Source: Stenotrophomonas indicatrix (GTDB lineage Bacteria; Pseudomonadota; Gammaproteobacteria; Xanthomonadales; Xanthomonadaceae). Taken from it: a stretch of 64,000 nt of DNA. The DNA is taken from the NCBI GenBank assembly GCA_041545745.1, contig CP168152.1, positions 3,036,001 to 3,100,000 of the forward strand. Direction: 5' to 3'. The translations under genes and the position numbers were made by a program. The notes beneath the pieces were generated by a model. It did not search any database and had not been told where the DNA came from. It saw nothing but the letters and a program-made list of their open reading frames with translations. Of the stretch, positions 36,914 to 44,752 are shown piece by piece; the stretch's first letter is position 1, and the number at the start of each line of letters is the position of its first letter.

Positions 36914-36988
36914 TCGACGGGCACGCGACGTCATGCCAGTGGCCTGGCGGGCGGCGCTGCTGTCGTGCTGGAAGTCGGTGAGCTTCAT
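36887..36988 (-). CDS. Putative Arg-rich leader peptide of the argF' cluster
   Basis: A 33-residue frame, MKLTDFQHDSS at the start and TSRARRPEPHILAG at the end, stopping at TAA 36889-36887. Four Arg codons occur, three within four codons (CGT GCC CGT CGA at 36925-36914) directly before hairpin segment 1; the stop codon lies in segment 2. A ribosome stalled at these codons would cover segment 1 and free segment 2 to pair with the terminator arm. A start at 36934 would give a 15-residue version. No Shine-Dalgarno is visible, but a promoter at 36999-37026 would start transcription about four bases before ATG 36988. Confidence 0.65.
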   Translation of the reverse strand: MKLTDFQHDSSAARQATGMTSRARRPEPHILAG

Positions 36989-36998
36989 TGGTCGGCAA

Positions 36999-37026
36999 TC
37001 TTTACATGCGGCCGGGGCCGGCGCAA
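36999..37026 (-). promoter_or_regulatory. Candidate promoter of the argF' leader
   Basis: On the minus strand TTGCGC (37026-37021), a 16-base spacer and TAAAGA (37004-36999), with TG directly before the -10. The predicted start near 36992 is just before the leader ATG. Confidence 0.5.
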
Positions 37027-37044
37027 GAGGCCGGCGTCGCAGAA

Positions 37045-37608
37045 TCAGGGGATGCCGGCGGCTGCCTGCTCCGGGCCCACCCAGGGGGTGATCGAAACCC
37101 GGATCTTCAGCCGGTTGCCAGGGTCTTCCGGCAGCCGCGAACGGTACTTGGTGCCCTTGTAGACGTAGTCCACGTCATAGGCGATGGGGCGGCGGAACTC
37201 GCGCCCGACAGGCACGATGCGACAGTCCCGGGTCAGCATCGGGCCCGTGTTGGCCGGCGCCGGGGCGGGGGTTTCCGCCGGAAGCTCTTCCAGCACCTCC
37301 TCGTCGCTGCGCTTGAACATCGAGCGAACCGAATCCCACAGGCGGCCGATACGGCCCTTGTCCTCGACCGGCTCCTCGCCGGTGACATTGACCGGGGCCA
37401 GGGTGCGGGTCGAGACCGGCTCGCAGTGCTCCTCGGTACGGGTCGCGCGCAGGGTCTGGAACACCGGCTCCACGTTGAGCACCTGGGCGTAGTCGAACTT
37501 CACGTTCTCCACGATCACCACCCGGTTGCGGGGCTCGGCCTCCTGGGCCAGGACCACGGCGGGCAGCGCCGACAGGCAGGCCAGGGTCAGCAACGCGGTG
37601 GTTTTCAT
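37045..37608 (-). CDS. Secreted protein of unknown function with VEPVFQTLR motif
   Basis: A 187-residue protein with a Sec signal peptide (MKTTALLTLACLSALPAVVLAQ). The mature N-terminus VKFDYAQVLNVEPVFQTLRA with a later Cys resembles the front part of periplasmic glycine-zipper (17-kDa antigen-like) proteins, but no glycine zipper follows; instead there is a charged helix (IGRLWDSVRSMFKRSDEE), a Pro/Ala linker, then a beta-type domain (AYDVDYVYKGTKYRSRL). Function unknown. It lies 57 bases upstream of the argF' leader frame on the same strand. Confidence 0.8.
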   Translation of the reverse strand: MKTTALLTLACLSALPAVVLAQEAEPRNRVVIVENVKFDYAQVLNVEPVFQTLRATRTEEHCEPVSTRTLAPVNVTGEEPVEDKGRIGRLWDSVRSMFKRSDEEVLEELPAETPAPAPANTGPMLTRDCRIVPVGREFRRPIAYDVDYVYKGTKYRSRLPEDPGNRLKIRVSITPWVGPEQAAAGIP

Positions 37609-37795
37609 TGGCGAAGGGAGCAGGGACACGGCAATAGTGTAGGCAGTGGTGACCGCAAGGGGCTGAACATTACCCGTCCGCGCCGTTCCTGCCCACCCCA
37701 CCCCGGCCGCCGCTGACGTCCACCGGTGGCAACGGTCCCCCCAAAGGGGCCCGACACGTTCTAAAATCACAGGCTTGTCCCCCAGTCACAGACCC

Positions 37796-39172
37796 ATGAC
37801 CCTGCGCCTGCACAACAACCTGACTCGCCAGTTCGAACCGTTCACCCCGCTCGACCCGGCCTGTCCGACCCTGTATGTGTGCGGCCCGACGGTCTACAAC
37901 TACGTGCACATCGGCAACGCCCGTGGGCCGGTGGTGTTCGGGGTGCTGGCCGACCTGCTGCGGCGGCGCTTCGGTGCCCTGCGCTACGCCCGCAACATCA
38001 CCGACGTGGACGACAAGATCAACACCGCCGCGCGCGAGCAGGGGGTGCCGATCAGCACCATCACCAACCGTTTCGCCGCGGCCTACCGTGAAGACATGGC
38101 CGCGCTGGGCGTGGTGCCGCCGGACATCGAACCGGAAGTGACCGCGCACATGGCGCAGATCATCACCATGATCGAGCAGCTCGTCAGCAGCGGGCATGCC
38201 TACGCCGCCGAGGGCCACGTGCTGTTCGCCGTCGGCAGTTTCGAGGGCTACGGCAAGCTGTCGCGCCGCGATCCGGACGAGATGCTGGCCGGTGCCCGGG
38301 TCGAGGTCGCTCCCTACAAACGTGCGCCGGGTGACTTCGTGCTGTGGAAGCCGTCCGGCGACGACCTGCCGGGCTGGGAATCGCCCTGGGGCCGCGGCCG
38401 TCCGGGCTGGCATATCGAATGCTCGGCAATGGCCGCCGCGCACCTGGGCGAGACCATCGATATCCATGCCGGTGGCGTCGACCTGCAGTTCCCGCACCAC
38501 GAGAACGAGATCGCACAGAGCGAATGCGCACACGGCGGCAAGGTGTTCGCGCGCTTCTGGCTGCACAACGGCATGCTCAACTTCGGCGGCGCCAAGATGA
38601 GCAAGTCGATCGGCAACATCGAGCGTGTCCACGACCTGGTGCGCAAGCATGCTCCCGAGGCACTGCGCCTGGCGCTGCTGTCGGCTCACTACCGGCAGCC
38701 GCTGGACTGGTCCGATGCGCTGATCGAACAGTCCGGCCGCACCCTCGACCGCCTGTACGGCACCCTTCGCGAACTGGCCGACGTGGCCGCCACGGCAGTG
38801 ATCCCGGCAGACATCGAAGCGGCATTGGATGACGATCTCAATACGCCGCAGGCGCTGGCCGAAGTGGCCCGTATCGCGGGTGAAGCGCGCCGCGCCACCG
38901 ATCCTGCCGAACGCGCACGCCTGAAGAGCGAACTGCTCGGCGCGGGTCTCGCCCTGGGCCTGCTGCAGGCCGATCCGGCGCAGTGGTTCGGCAACGCCGC
39001 CGGCGACAGCGACGACGACGCGCGCATCCAGGGCTTGATCGACGAACGCGCGGCGGCCAAGCAGGCGCGCGACTTCGCCCGTTCCGACGCCATCCGCGAC
39101 CAGCTGGCCGCCGAAGGCATCGTGCTGGAAGACACCCCGCAGGGCGTGCGCTGGTCGCGCAAGCGCGGCTGA
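37796..39172 (+). CDS. cysS: Cysteinyl-tRNA synthetase
   Basis: A 458-residue class I synthetase. HIGN ([13 protein letters not shown]) and KMSKS (AKMSKSIGN) motifs are present, with the zinc ligands at [15 protein letters not shown] and [10 protein letters not shown]. It charges tRNA-Cys. ATG 37796 matches the family start ([12 protein letters not shown]). A TAAAAT hexamer at 37762-37767 may be the -10 element. Full family length. Confidence 0.97.
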   Translation: MTLRLHNNLTRQFEPFTPLDPACPTLYVCGPTVYNYVHIGNARGPVVFGVLADLLRRRFGALRYARNITDVDDKINTAAREQGVPISTITNRFAAAYREDMAALGVVPPDIEPEVTAHMAQIITMIEQLVSSGHAYAAEGHVLFAVGSFEGYGKLSRRDPDEMLAGARVEVAPYKRAPGDFVLWKPSGDDLPGWESPWGRGRPGWHIECSAMAAAHLGETIDIHAGGVDLQFPHHENEIAQSECAHGGKVFARFWLHNGMLNFGGAKMSKSIGNIERVHDLVRKHAPEALRLALLSAHYRQPLDWSDALIEQSGRTLDRLYGTLRELADVAATAVIPADIEAALDDDLNTPQALAEVARIAGEARRATDPAERARLKSELLGAGLALGLLQADPAQWFGNAAGDSDDDARIQGLIDERAAAKQARDFARSDAIRDQLAAEGIVLEDTPQGVRWSRKRG

Positions 39173-39225
39173 CTGCCCTGCCCCGTGGCCGGTCCGCCGG
39201 CCACGCCCCCACTGTAGAGACTGTT

Positions 39226-39678
39226 GTGATCGACTCCCCGTTCCCGCTTGAACCCACCGCCGCCGAGGCACAGACGGCCATCGCCGAGGAATTCGGTTTC
39301 TTCGGCGACTGGTCCGAGCGCTACCAGTATCTGATCGACCTCGGCCGCAAGCTGCCCGCCTTCCCCGAAGAATGGAAGACCGAAGAGCACCGCCTGCTTG
39401 GTTGCCAGTCGATGGTCTGGATCGTGCCGGAAGGCAATACGCAGTCGCTGCGTTTCCACGCCATCAGTGATTCGGCCATCGTCTCCGGCCTGATCTTCCT
39501 GGCGCTGCGCGTGTACTCCGGGCGCACCGCGCAGGAGATCCTGGCCACCGAACCCAGCTATATCCAGGATATCGGCCTGTCCCGTCACCTGTCGCCGACC
39601 CGCAGCAACGGCGTAGCGGCGATGCTGGCCTTCATCCGTGAAACCGCGCAGGCCCAGCTGCAGCGCGATCCGTCGTGA
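39226..39678 (+). CDS. sufE: Cysteine desulfuration protein SufE
   Basis: A 150-residue SufE/CsdE-type sulfur acceptor. The acceptor cysteine is in HRLLGCQSMVWIVPEG and the C-terminal helix has GLSRHLSPTRSNGVAAML. It takes persulfide from SufS during iron-sulfur cluster assembly. The start is GTG 39226, giving MIDSPFPLEPT as in Xanthomonas. The suf operon itself is not in the window. The stop overlaps the MFS start (GTGA). Confidence 0.94.
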   Translation: MIDSPFPLEPTAAEAQTAIAEEFGFFGDWSERYQYLIDLGRKLPAFPEEWKTEEHRLLGCQSMVWIVPEGNTQSLRFHAISDSAIVSGLIFLALRVYSGRTAQEILATEPSYIQDIGLSRHLSPTRSNGVAAMLAFIRETAQAQLQRDPS

Positions 39679-40922
39679 GCGAACCTGCCACGGCCGAAGA
39701 CACCGCGCTGGGCCTGCTGTCCCGGCCCGGTTTCGCCCGGCTGCTGGCGTACCGCATCTTCGCGATGCTGTCCTACCAAGTGGTCGCGGTCACCGTCGGC
39801 TGGCACATCTACGAAGTCACCCGCAATCCGTTCTCGCTGGGCCTGATCGGCCTGGCCGAGGTGCTGCCGTTCTTCTGCGTGGCGCCGTTCGCCGGCTATC
39901 TGGTGGATCATCTGCCGCGCCGCAAGCTGGGCATGGTCGCCTGTTCCGGACTGATCGCCACCGCGCTGGTGCTGACCAGCGTAGCCAAGGGCTGGCTGCC
40001 GGTTGAAGGCGTGTGGCCGATCTATGCAGCCATCGCCCTGACCGGCATGGTCCGCGCCTTCCTGTCGCCGATCTACAACGCCCTGTTCGCCCGCGTGTTG
40101 CCACGTGAACATTTCGCCCGTGGCGCCGGCCTCGGCGCCGTGGTGTTCCAGACCGGCATGATCGCCGGCCCGGCACTGGGTGGCGTGCTGGTCGGCTTCG
40201 GTGGCAAGGGCCTGTCCTATGCGGTGGCCACGGCCTTCGCGCTGGTGGCGATGGGCTGCCTGGCCACGCTGAAGGTGGAAGAACCGGTGCATGCCGGACC
40301 CGCCGCGCCGATCTTCAAGAGCATCGCCGAAGGTGCACGCTTCGTGGTCGGCAACCGGATCATGGTCGGTGCCATGGCACTGGACATGTTCTCGGTGCTG
40401 CTGGGCGGCGTGGTGGCGATGCTGCCGGCGTTCCTGCACGAGATCCTGCACCACGGCCCGGAGGGCCTGGGCATCCTGCGCGCGGCCCCGGCACTGGGTT
40501 CGGTGTGCGTCGGCTTGTGGCTGGCGCGCCACCCGCTGCACCGCAATGCTGGTCGCGTGCTGCTGTTTGCGGTGGCCGGCTTCGGCCTGTGCGTGATCGG
40601 CTTCGGCCTGTCCCAGCACTTCTGGCTGTCGGCATTGATCCTGCTGTTCTACGGCGCCTTCGACGGCGTGTCGGTGGTGATCCGCTCCACCATCCTGCAG
40701 CTGGCCACGCCGGAAGAGATGCGCGGCCGGGTATCGTCGATCAACGGCATCTTCATCAGCTCGTCCAACGAACTGGGCGCCTTCTATGCCGGCACGATGG
40801 CCAAGGTACTGGGGCTGGTACCGGCGGTGGTGCTGGGCGGGTTCGCGGTGCTGAGCGTGGCCGGGATCACCGCGTGGAAGAACCCGACGCTGCGGAAATT
40901 GAATCTGCGCGATCTGCAGTAG
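39675..40922 (+). CDS. MFS exporter, EntS/DHA3-like
   Basis: A 415-residue protein with about 12 helices. The pattern LAYRIFAMLSYQVVAVTVGWHIYEVTRNPFSLGLIG and PEEMRGRVSSINGIF places it in the DHA3/EntS-like branch, which includes siderophore and macrolide exporters. Substrate not deducible. GTG start within the sufE stop suggests coupling. A SMAG unit and the second repeat region follow. Confidence 0.85.
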   Translation: MSEPATAEDTALGLLSRPGFARLLAYRIFAMLSYQVVAVTVGWHIYEVTRNPFSLGLIGLAEVLPFFCVAPFAGYLVDHLPRRKLGMVACSGLIATALVLTSVAKGWLPVEGVWPIYAAIALTGMVRAFLSPIYNALFARVLPREHFARGAGLGAVVFQTGMIAGPALGGVLVGFGGKGLSYAVATAFALVAMGCLATLKVEEPVHAGPAAPIFKSIAEGARFVVGNRIMVGAMALDMFSVLLGGVVAMLPAFLHEILHHGPEGLGILRAAPALGSVCVGLWLARHPLHRNAGRVLLFAVAGFGLCVIGFGLSQHFWLSALILLFYGAFDGVSVVIRSTILQLATPEEMRGRVSSINGIFISSSNELGAFYAGTMAKVLGLVPAVVLGGFAVLSVAGITAWKNPTLRKLNLRDLQ

Positions 40923-40972
40923 CGTCGGCTCGTCGTTTCCGCGACAGCGGGTTTACGTGCGCCGACGCACTG

Positions 40973-40996
40973 GTAGCGCCGGGCCATGCCCGGCGG
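40973..40996. repeat. SMAG repeat, single unit
   Basis: GTAGCGCCGGGCCATGCC continuing to CGGCGG, forward orientation, just after the MFS gene. Confidence 0.8.
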
Positions 40997-41030
40997 CCCT
41001 TTTCCGCGACCGCGGCGGGGTGTCACTTTC

Positions 41031-41281
41031 TTTGCGCGCGCACCGTGCTGCAGGAGCAGCGCGGAACGGCGTAGCCGGCCCGCAGGGTGGGGCACATGGA
41101 TGTGCGCCATCAAGAAAGTAACCAAAGAAACGCGCCGCCATCCGCGAGCCGGCGCTGCGCACCGGTGCCCTGCGCTCCTCGGTGAATCAGGGGACGGCGC
41201 CGAACTCGCTGCGCTCAAACAGCGGCGCCTCTTCGCCCCTGATTCCCCTGCGGTGCTCGGCTCGCTACAAGGCGGACCCAA
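41031..41281 (+). repeat. AAAGAAAGTAACC repeat family, copy 1
   Basis: Begins with GTCACTTTCTTTGCGCGCG, has a 65-base insertion relative to the other copies, then AAGAAAGTAACCAAAGAAAC and the conserved stretch ending GGCTCGCTACAAGGCGGACC. Predicted stems: GAATCAGGGG/CCCCTGATTC and an inner GGCGCCG/CGGCGCC. Two further copies lie at 55509-55701 and 55773-55960. Confidence 0.8.
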
Positions 41282-41311
41282 CAGCCGCGAGCGCACGCAT
41301 GACCGCTCCTG

Positions 41312-41422
41312 GTAGAGCCAAGCCATGCTTGGCTGCTCTTGCTCTTGCTCTTGCTCTTCCCTGCCTCTTGCTCTTCCCTGCCCGCCGGCTTCGGCCTGAG
41401 CCGAGCATGGGCTGGGCTCTAC
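41312..41422. repeat. SMAG dimer enclosing a CTCTTG microsatellite
   Basis: GTAGAGCCAAGCCATGCTTGGCT opens at 41312 and an inverted, slightly different unit closes with CTAC at 41422. Between them, 41335-41385 is an imperfect repeat of CTCTTG and CTCTTCCCTGC. The subtype differs from the other SMAG loci in the window. Confidence 0.75.
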
Positions 41423-41447
41423 AGCGGCCGCACTCGGGAACCGTCTG

Positions 41448-41553
41448 GAGCGGGCGGGTCACCCGGGCCAGGACCGTTCGCGCCATGGATGGCGCGACCG
41501 AGGCCCCAGGGATGGGTTTACGGCGTGTCCTGGCCCGGGTGACCCGCCCGCTC
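41448..41553 (+). repeat. 52-nt-core hairpin element, copy 3
   Basis: A perfect 27-bp stem (41448-41474 with 41527-41553) encloses exactly 52 bases: CGCGCCATGGATGGCGCG, then a segment related to CCAAGCCTACAGGGACG (here CCGAGGCCCCAGGGATGG), ending TTTACGGCGT. The stem (GAGCGGGCGGGTCACCCGGG...) is unrelated to the stems of copies 1 and 2. Confidence 0.8.
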
Positions 41554-41603
41554 GCTCATGGAACAACCAAGGCGCCGCTCTACACAGCCAATCGCACAGC
41601 AAC

Positions 41604-41630
41604 AAAAAACCCGACCGAAGCCGGGCTTTT
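41604..41630 (-). terminator. Intrinsic terminator of the DksA-like gene
   Basis: On the minus strand GCCCGGC, a TTCG loop and GTCGGGT form a seven-pair stem (two G-U pairs in RNA) followed by a run of T residues, 26 bases after the stop codon. Confidence 0.85.
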
Positions 41631-41655
41631 CGCATGACATCACAACGAACCGGAA

Positions 41656-42876
41656 TCAGTCGCCCTGCTGCTTCTGCAGGTGCTCCCAACGCTCCTGGGC
41701 GTCGATGGTGCGCTCGGCGGTCAGGCGCGCTTCGAGGCGCTCCAGGCCGATCTCTTCACCGGTGTCCACGCAATACCCGTAATCGCCCGCTTCCAGGCGC
41801 TTGAGGGTGCTGTCGATCTTGCCGATCAGCTTGCGGTAACGATCACGGGTGCGCAGTTCCAGCGAGTTCTCGGTCTCGCGGGTCGCGCGCTCGGCTTCAT
41901 CGCCGATGTCACGCACTTCCTCACGCAGGTTCTCGATGGTCTGCTTGGACTCTTCCACCAGATCGGCGCGCCAGTTCTGCAGGCGCTGGCGGAAGTATTC
42001 CTGCTGCAGCGGGCTCATGTACTCCTCGTCCGAGGCCGGCTTGTAGCCTGCCGGCAGGATCGGGCGGCCAGTGGCCTCGTCGGTCTTGTATTCGACGACC
42101 TTGTACTTGCTGCGCGGCGCGGGTGCCGACGAACGGGCGGCGACGGCCACAGCGACCTTGCCCACGGGGCGGGTCACGGTCTTCGGAGCGGAATCGGATT
42201 TCACGGCGGTTTTAGCAGGCGATTTCGAAACGGGCACGGGATTCTTGGATTGCGGGGCGGTCGATGCTGCAGAAGCGGCGGCCGGGGCCGGCTTGGGGGC
42301 CGGTTTGGCTGCTGCCACTGCCGCGGTCTTGGCCGGGACAGACTTGGCCGGGGCCGGCTTCGCAGCTGGCTTCGGTGCGGACTTCACTACAGGGGCCGGC
42401 GTCGGTTTGGCAGCCGGCGCGGCGACATTCTTGGCAGCCTTGGTGGCAGGTGCCGGCTTGGCAGGAGCCACCTTCTTCGCTGCCGGCTTCGCAGCAGGCG
42501 CGGCGGCAACCTTCTTCACCACCGCCTTCGGCGCCGGCTTGGCTGCTGCCTTCTTCGGTGCCGGCTTGGCAGCGGCCTTCTTCACCGGCGCAGCCTTGCT
42601 GGCAACCTTCTTCACCGCCGGCGCCTTCTTGCTGGCAGCGGCAGGTTTGGCCTTGACCGGCGCAGCGGATTTCTTCGCCACTGCCGGCTTGCCGGACTTG
42701 GCAGGCGCTTTCTTTGCGGTGGCCTTCCTGGCCGCCGGTTGTGAGGATGCCGCCTTGGTCACCGGCTTGCTGGCCGGCTTCTTGGCAACGGGCTTGGCCG
42801 CCAACTTCTTCACAACAGGCTTGGCGGTTTTCTTGGCGGCCTTGACGGCCTTCTTTGCAGTTTTTTTAGCAGCCAC
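41656..42876 (-). CDS. dksA: DksA-like RNA polymerase-binding protein with Lys/Ala/Pro-rich histone-like tail
   Basis: A 406-residue protein. Residues 1-255 are a low-complexity Lys/Ala/Pro array (repeated KKAAAKPAPK-type units), like AlgP or histone H1 tails. Residues about 285-406 align with E. coli DksA: DEEYMSPLQQEYFRQRLQNW, coiled-coil tip IGDEAERAT and ENSLELRTRDRYRKLIGKI. The tip acidic pair is Asp/Glu rather than Asp/Asp. Of the four zinc cysteines only the first (Cys369) remains; the others are Thr372, Thr390 and Ala393, so a zinc finger is unlikely. GTG start; good promoter upstream. Confidence 0.9.
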   Translation of the reverse strand: MAAKKTAKKAVKAAKKTAKPVVKKLAAKPVAKKPASKPVTKAASSQPAARKATAKKAPAKSGKPAVAKKSAAPVKAKPAAASKKAPAVKKVASKAAPVKKAAAKPAPKKAAAKPAPKAVVKKVAAAPAAKPAAKKVAPAKPAPATKAAKNVAAPAAKPTPAPVVKSAPKPAAKPAPAKSVPAKTAAVAAAKPAPKPAPAAASAASTAPQSKNPVPVSKSPAKTAVKSDSAPKTVTRPVGKVAVAVAARSSAPAPRSKYKVVEYKTDEATGRPILPAGYKPASDEEYMSPLQQEYFRQRLQNWRADLVEESKQTIENLREEVRDIGDEAERATRETENSLELRTRDRYRKLIGKIDSTLKRLEAGDYGYCVDTGEEIGLERLEARLTAERTIDAQERWEHLQKQQGD

Positions 42877-42920
42877 GAAACGCTCTTCCTTGGATTCCCC
42901 GGGGCCCGGGAAAGCGGGCC

Positions 42921-42949
42921 TTTATAGCCTACCCGACCCGCAGCAGCAA
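42921..42949 (-). promoter_or_regulatory. Sigma-70-type promoter of the DksA-like gene
   Basis: On the minus strand TTGCTG (42949-42944), a 17-base spacer and TATAAA (42926-42921), with the start codon 45 bases beyond the -10. The rest of the 273-base gap to yidD shows no other clear feature. Confidence 0.75.
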
Positions 42950-43149
42950 CCTCGGGGGCCCGCTCCATTCAGTCCAGGAGTCAATGGGTCCAAGGCGCGG
43001 TCCGACGAACACGGACCGCCTTGCGCGGTACGGAACCTTTCCGGCACCCGGAGGGGCGCCGATAGCGGCCGCAGGCCATCTGCGACATGCGACCAAGGGC
43101 CCATCCTGCACAAATGCGGCCTTCATGCCAACTGGCTTAAGATGACTGA

Positions 43150-43404
43150 GTGATCTCGCGCCTGCTCATCGCCCTGCTGCGCTTCTACAAGCGCTTCATC
43201 AGCCCGCTGCTGGGGCCTCGCTGCCGTTTCGTGCCGAGCTGCTCTGAATACGCCATGGACGCCATCTCCCGGCACGGCCCGCTACGCGGCAGCTGGCTGG
43301 CGGCGCGACGGCTGGGCCGTTGCCATCCGTTCCATCCCGGCGGCTTCGATCCCGTGCCCGAATCTCCCAACGCCCCTTCTTGCCGTTGCACAGGAAAACA
43401 CTGA
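43150..43404 (+). CDS. yidD: Membrane protein insertion efficiency factor YidD
   Basis: An 84-residue protein with the YidD signature: [35 protein letters not shown] and [19 protein letters not shown], with three conserved cysteines. It helps insertion of inner-membrane proteins via YidC. GTG start at 43150. Unusually it is not between rnpA and yidC but alone before pyrC, as is common in xanthomonads; one base separates it from pyrC. Confidence 0.93.
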   Translation: MISRLLIALLRFYKRFISPLLGPRCRFVPSCSEYAMDAISRHGPLRGSWLAARRLGRCHPFHPGGFDPVPESPNAPSCRCTGKH

Positions 43405-43405
43405 C

Positions 43406-44752
43406 ATGTCCTCCACGCTCATCACCAACGCCCGCCTGGTCAACGAAGGACGCACCTTCGAAGGCGACCTGCGCATCGAGAACGACCGCATCGCGCAGAT
43501 CGGCAAAGGGTTGACCCCGCGTGATGGCGAACAGGTGGTGGATGCGGCCGGGCGCTGGCTGCTGCCCGGGATGATCGACGACCAGGTGCACTTCCGCGAA
43601 CCGGGCCTGACCCACAAGGGCGACATCGCCAGCGAATCGGCCGCGGCCGTGGCCGGCGGCCTGACCAGCTTCATGGACATGCCCAACACCAACCCGCCGA
43701 CGCTCGACTCGACCATTCTTGAAGCCAAGTACGAGCTGGCGCGCGGCCGCGCCTGGGCCAACTACGGCTTCTACCACGGCGCCAGCAACGACAACCTGGA
43801 CGCCATCCGTGCGCTCGACCCGAAGAAGGCGCCGGGTGTGAAGGTATTCATGGGGGCTTCCACCGGCAACATGCTGGTCGACAACCCGGAAACCCTGGAC
43901 GCGATCTTCCGCGAGTGCCCGACCCCGATCATCACGCACTGCGAAGACACGCCGATGATCGATGCCAACCTGAAGGCCTTCCAGGAAAAGTACGGCGACG
44001 CGCTGACCCCGGAGATGCACCCGGACATCCGTTCGCGCGAAGCCTGCATCAAGTCGACGCGGCTGGCCATGTCGCTGGCGCGCAAGCACGGCACCCGCCT
44101 GCACGTGCTGCACATCTCCACCGCCGACGAACTGGCGCTGTTCGAGAAGGGTCCGCTGATCCGCGCCGACGGCAGCCGCAAGCAGATTACCGCCGAGACC
44201 TGCGTGCACTTCCTGCACTTCGCCCGCCCGGACTACGCCACCAAGGGCAACCTGATCAAGTGCAATCCGGCGATCAAGGATGTGGCCGATCGCGAGGCGA
44301 TCACGGCCGCGTTGGCTGACGACGTGCTGGATGTCCTGGCCACCGACCACGCCCCGCATACCTGGGAAGAGAAGCAGAAGCCCTATGCGCAGGCGCCGTC
44401 CGGCCTGCCGCTGGTGCAGTACGCGCTGGTCGCCGCACTGGAACGCGTGCACGAAGGCAAGCTGACCCGCGAGCAGGTGGTGCAGAAATTCGCTCATGCT
44501 CCCGCCCAGCTGTTCGACGTGGAAGAGCGTGGCTTCCTGCGCGAAGGCTACTTCGCCGATCTGGTAATGGTGGAAGACGTGCCGTTCACCGTGAAGCGCG
44601 AGGACGTGCTGTCCAAGTGCGGCTGGTCGCCGTTCGAAGGCACCACGTTCCGTTCGCGCGTGGCCTCGACCTGGGTCAACGGCCAGCGGGTGTGGGACGG
44701 CAGTTCGCTGGTGGGCGAGCCCGCCGGCCAGCGCATGACCTACGACCGCTGA
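43406..44752 (+). CDS. pyrC: Dihydroorotase
   Basis: A 448-residue amidohydrolase of the longer dihydroorotase type. Metal ligands are visible in DDQVHFREPGLTHKGDIASES, ITHCEDTPMI, LHVLHISTADE and LATDHAPHTWEEK; GVKVFMGASTGN supplies the usual Lys. It closes carbamoyl aspartate to dihydroorotate in pyrimidine synthesis. The stop overlaps the start of the M23 peptidase by one base. Confidence 0.92.
   Translation: MSSTLITNARLVNEGRTFEGDLRIENDRIAQIGKGLTPRDGEQVVDAAGRWLLPGMIDDQVHFREPGLTHKGDIASESAAAVAGGLTSFMDMPNTNPPTLDSTILEAKYELARGRAWANYGFYHGASNDNLDAIRALDPKKAPGVKVFMGASTGNMLVDNPETLDAIFRECPTPIITHCEDTPMIDANLKAFQEKYGDALTPEMHPDIRSREACIKSTRLAMSLARKHGTRLHVLHISTADELALFEKGPLIRADGSRKQITAETCVHFLHFARPDYATKGNLIKCNPAIKDVADREAITAALADDVLDVLATDHAPHTWEEKQKPYAQAPSGLPLVQYALVAALERVHEGKLTREQVVQKFAHAPAQLFDVEERGFLREGYFADLVMVEDVPFTVKREDVLSKCGWSPFEGTTFRSRVASTWVNGQRVWDGSSLVGEPAGQRMTYDR

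Larger units (their letters stand above)
40923..41655. other. Repeat-rich non-coding region
   Basis: No credible gene lies in these 733 bases. In order: a SMAG unit (40973-40996), one copy of the AAAGAAAGTAACC repeat family (41031-41281), a SMAG dimer enclosing a CTCTTG microsatellite (41312-41422), the third copy of the 52-nt-core hairpin element (41448-41553), and the terminator of the minus-strand DksA-like gene (41604-41630). Short open frames here lie wholly within repeats and are judged non-coding. Confidence 0.8.

Noticed and set aside
36702..36924. An N-terminally extended ArgF' beginning near 36924
   Set aside because: The extension translates the terminator hairpin and spacer; family length and published residue numbers (Glu92, Lys302) fit the start at 36702.
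41312..41422. A CRISPR-like pattern of short repeats (CTCTTG units)
   Set aside because: The units are 6-11 bases with no spacers of constant length and no cas genes nearby; it is a microsatellite between SMAG units.
40953..41637. Several 65-150 codon frames in the repeat region after the MFS gene
   Set aside because: They fall inside [17 protein letters not shown] and 52-nt-core repeats, change frame between copies and have no conserved translation.
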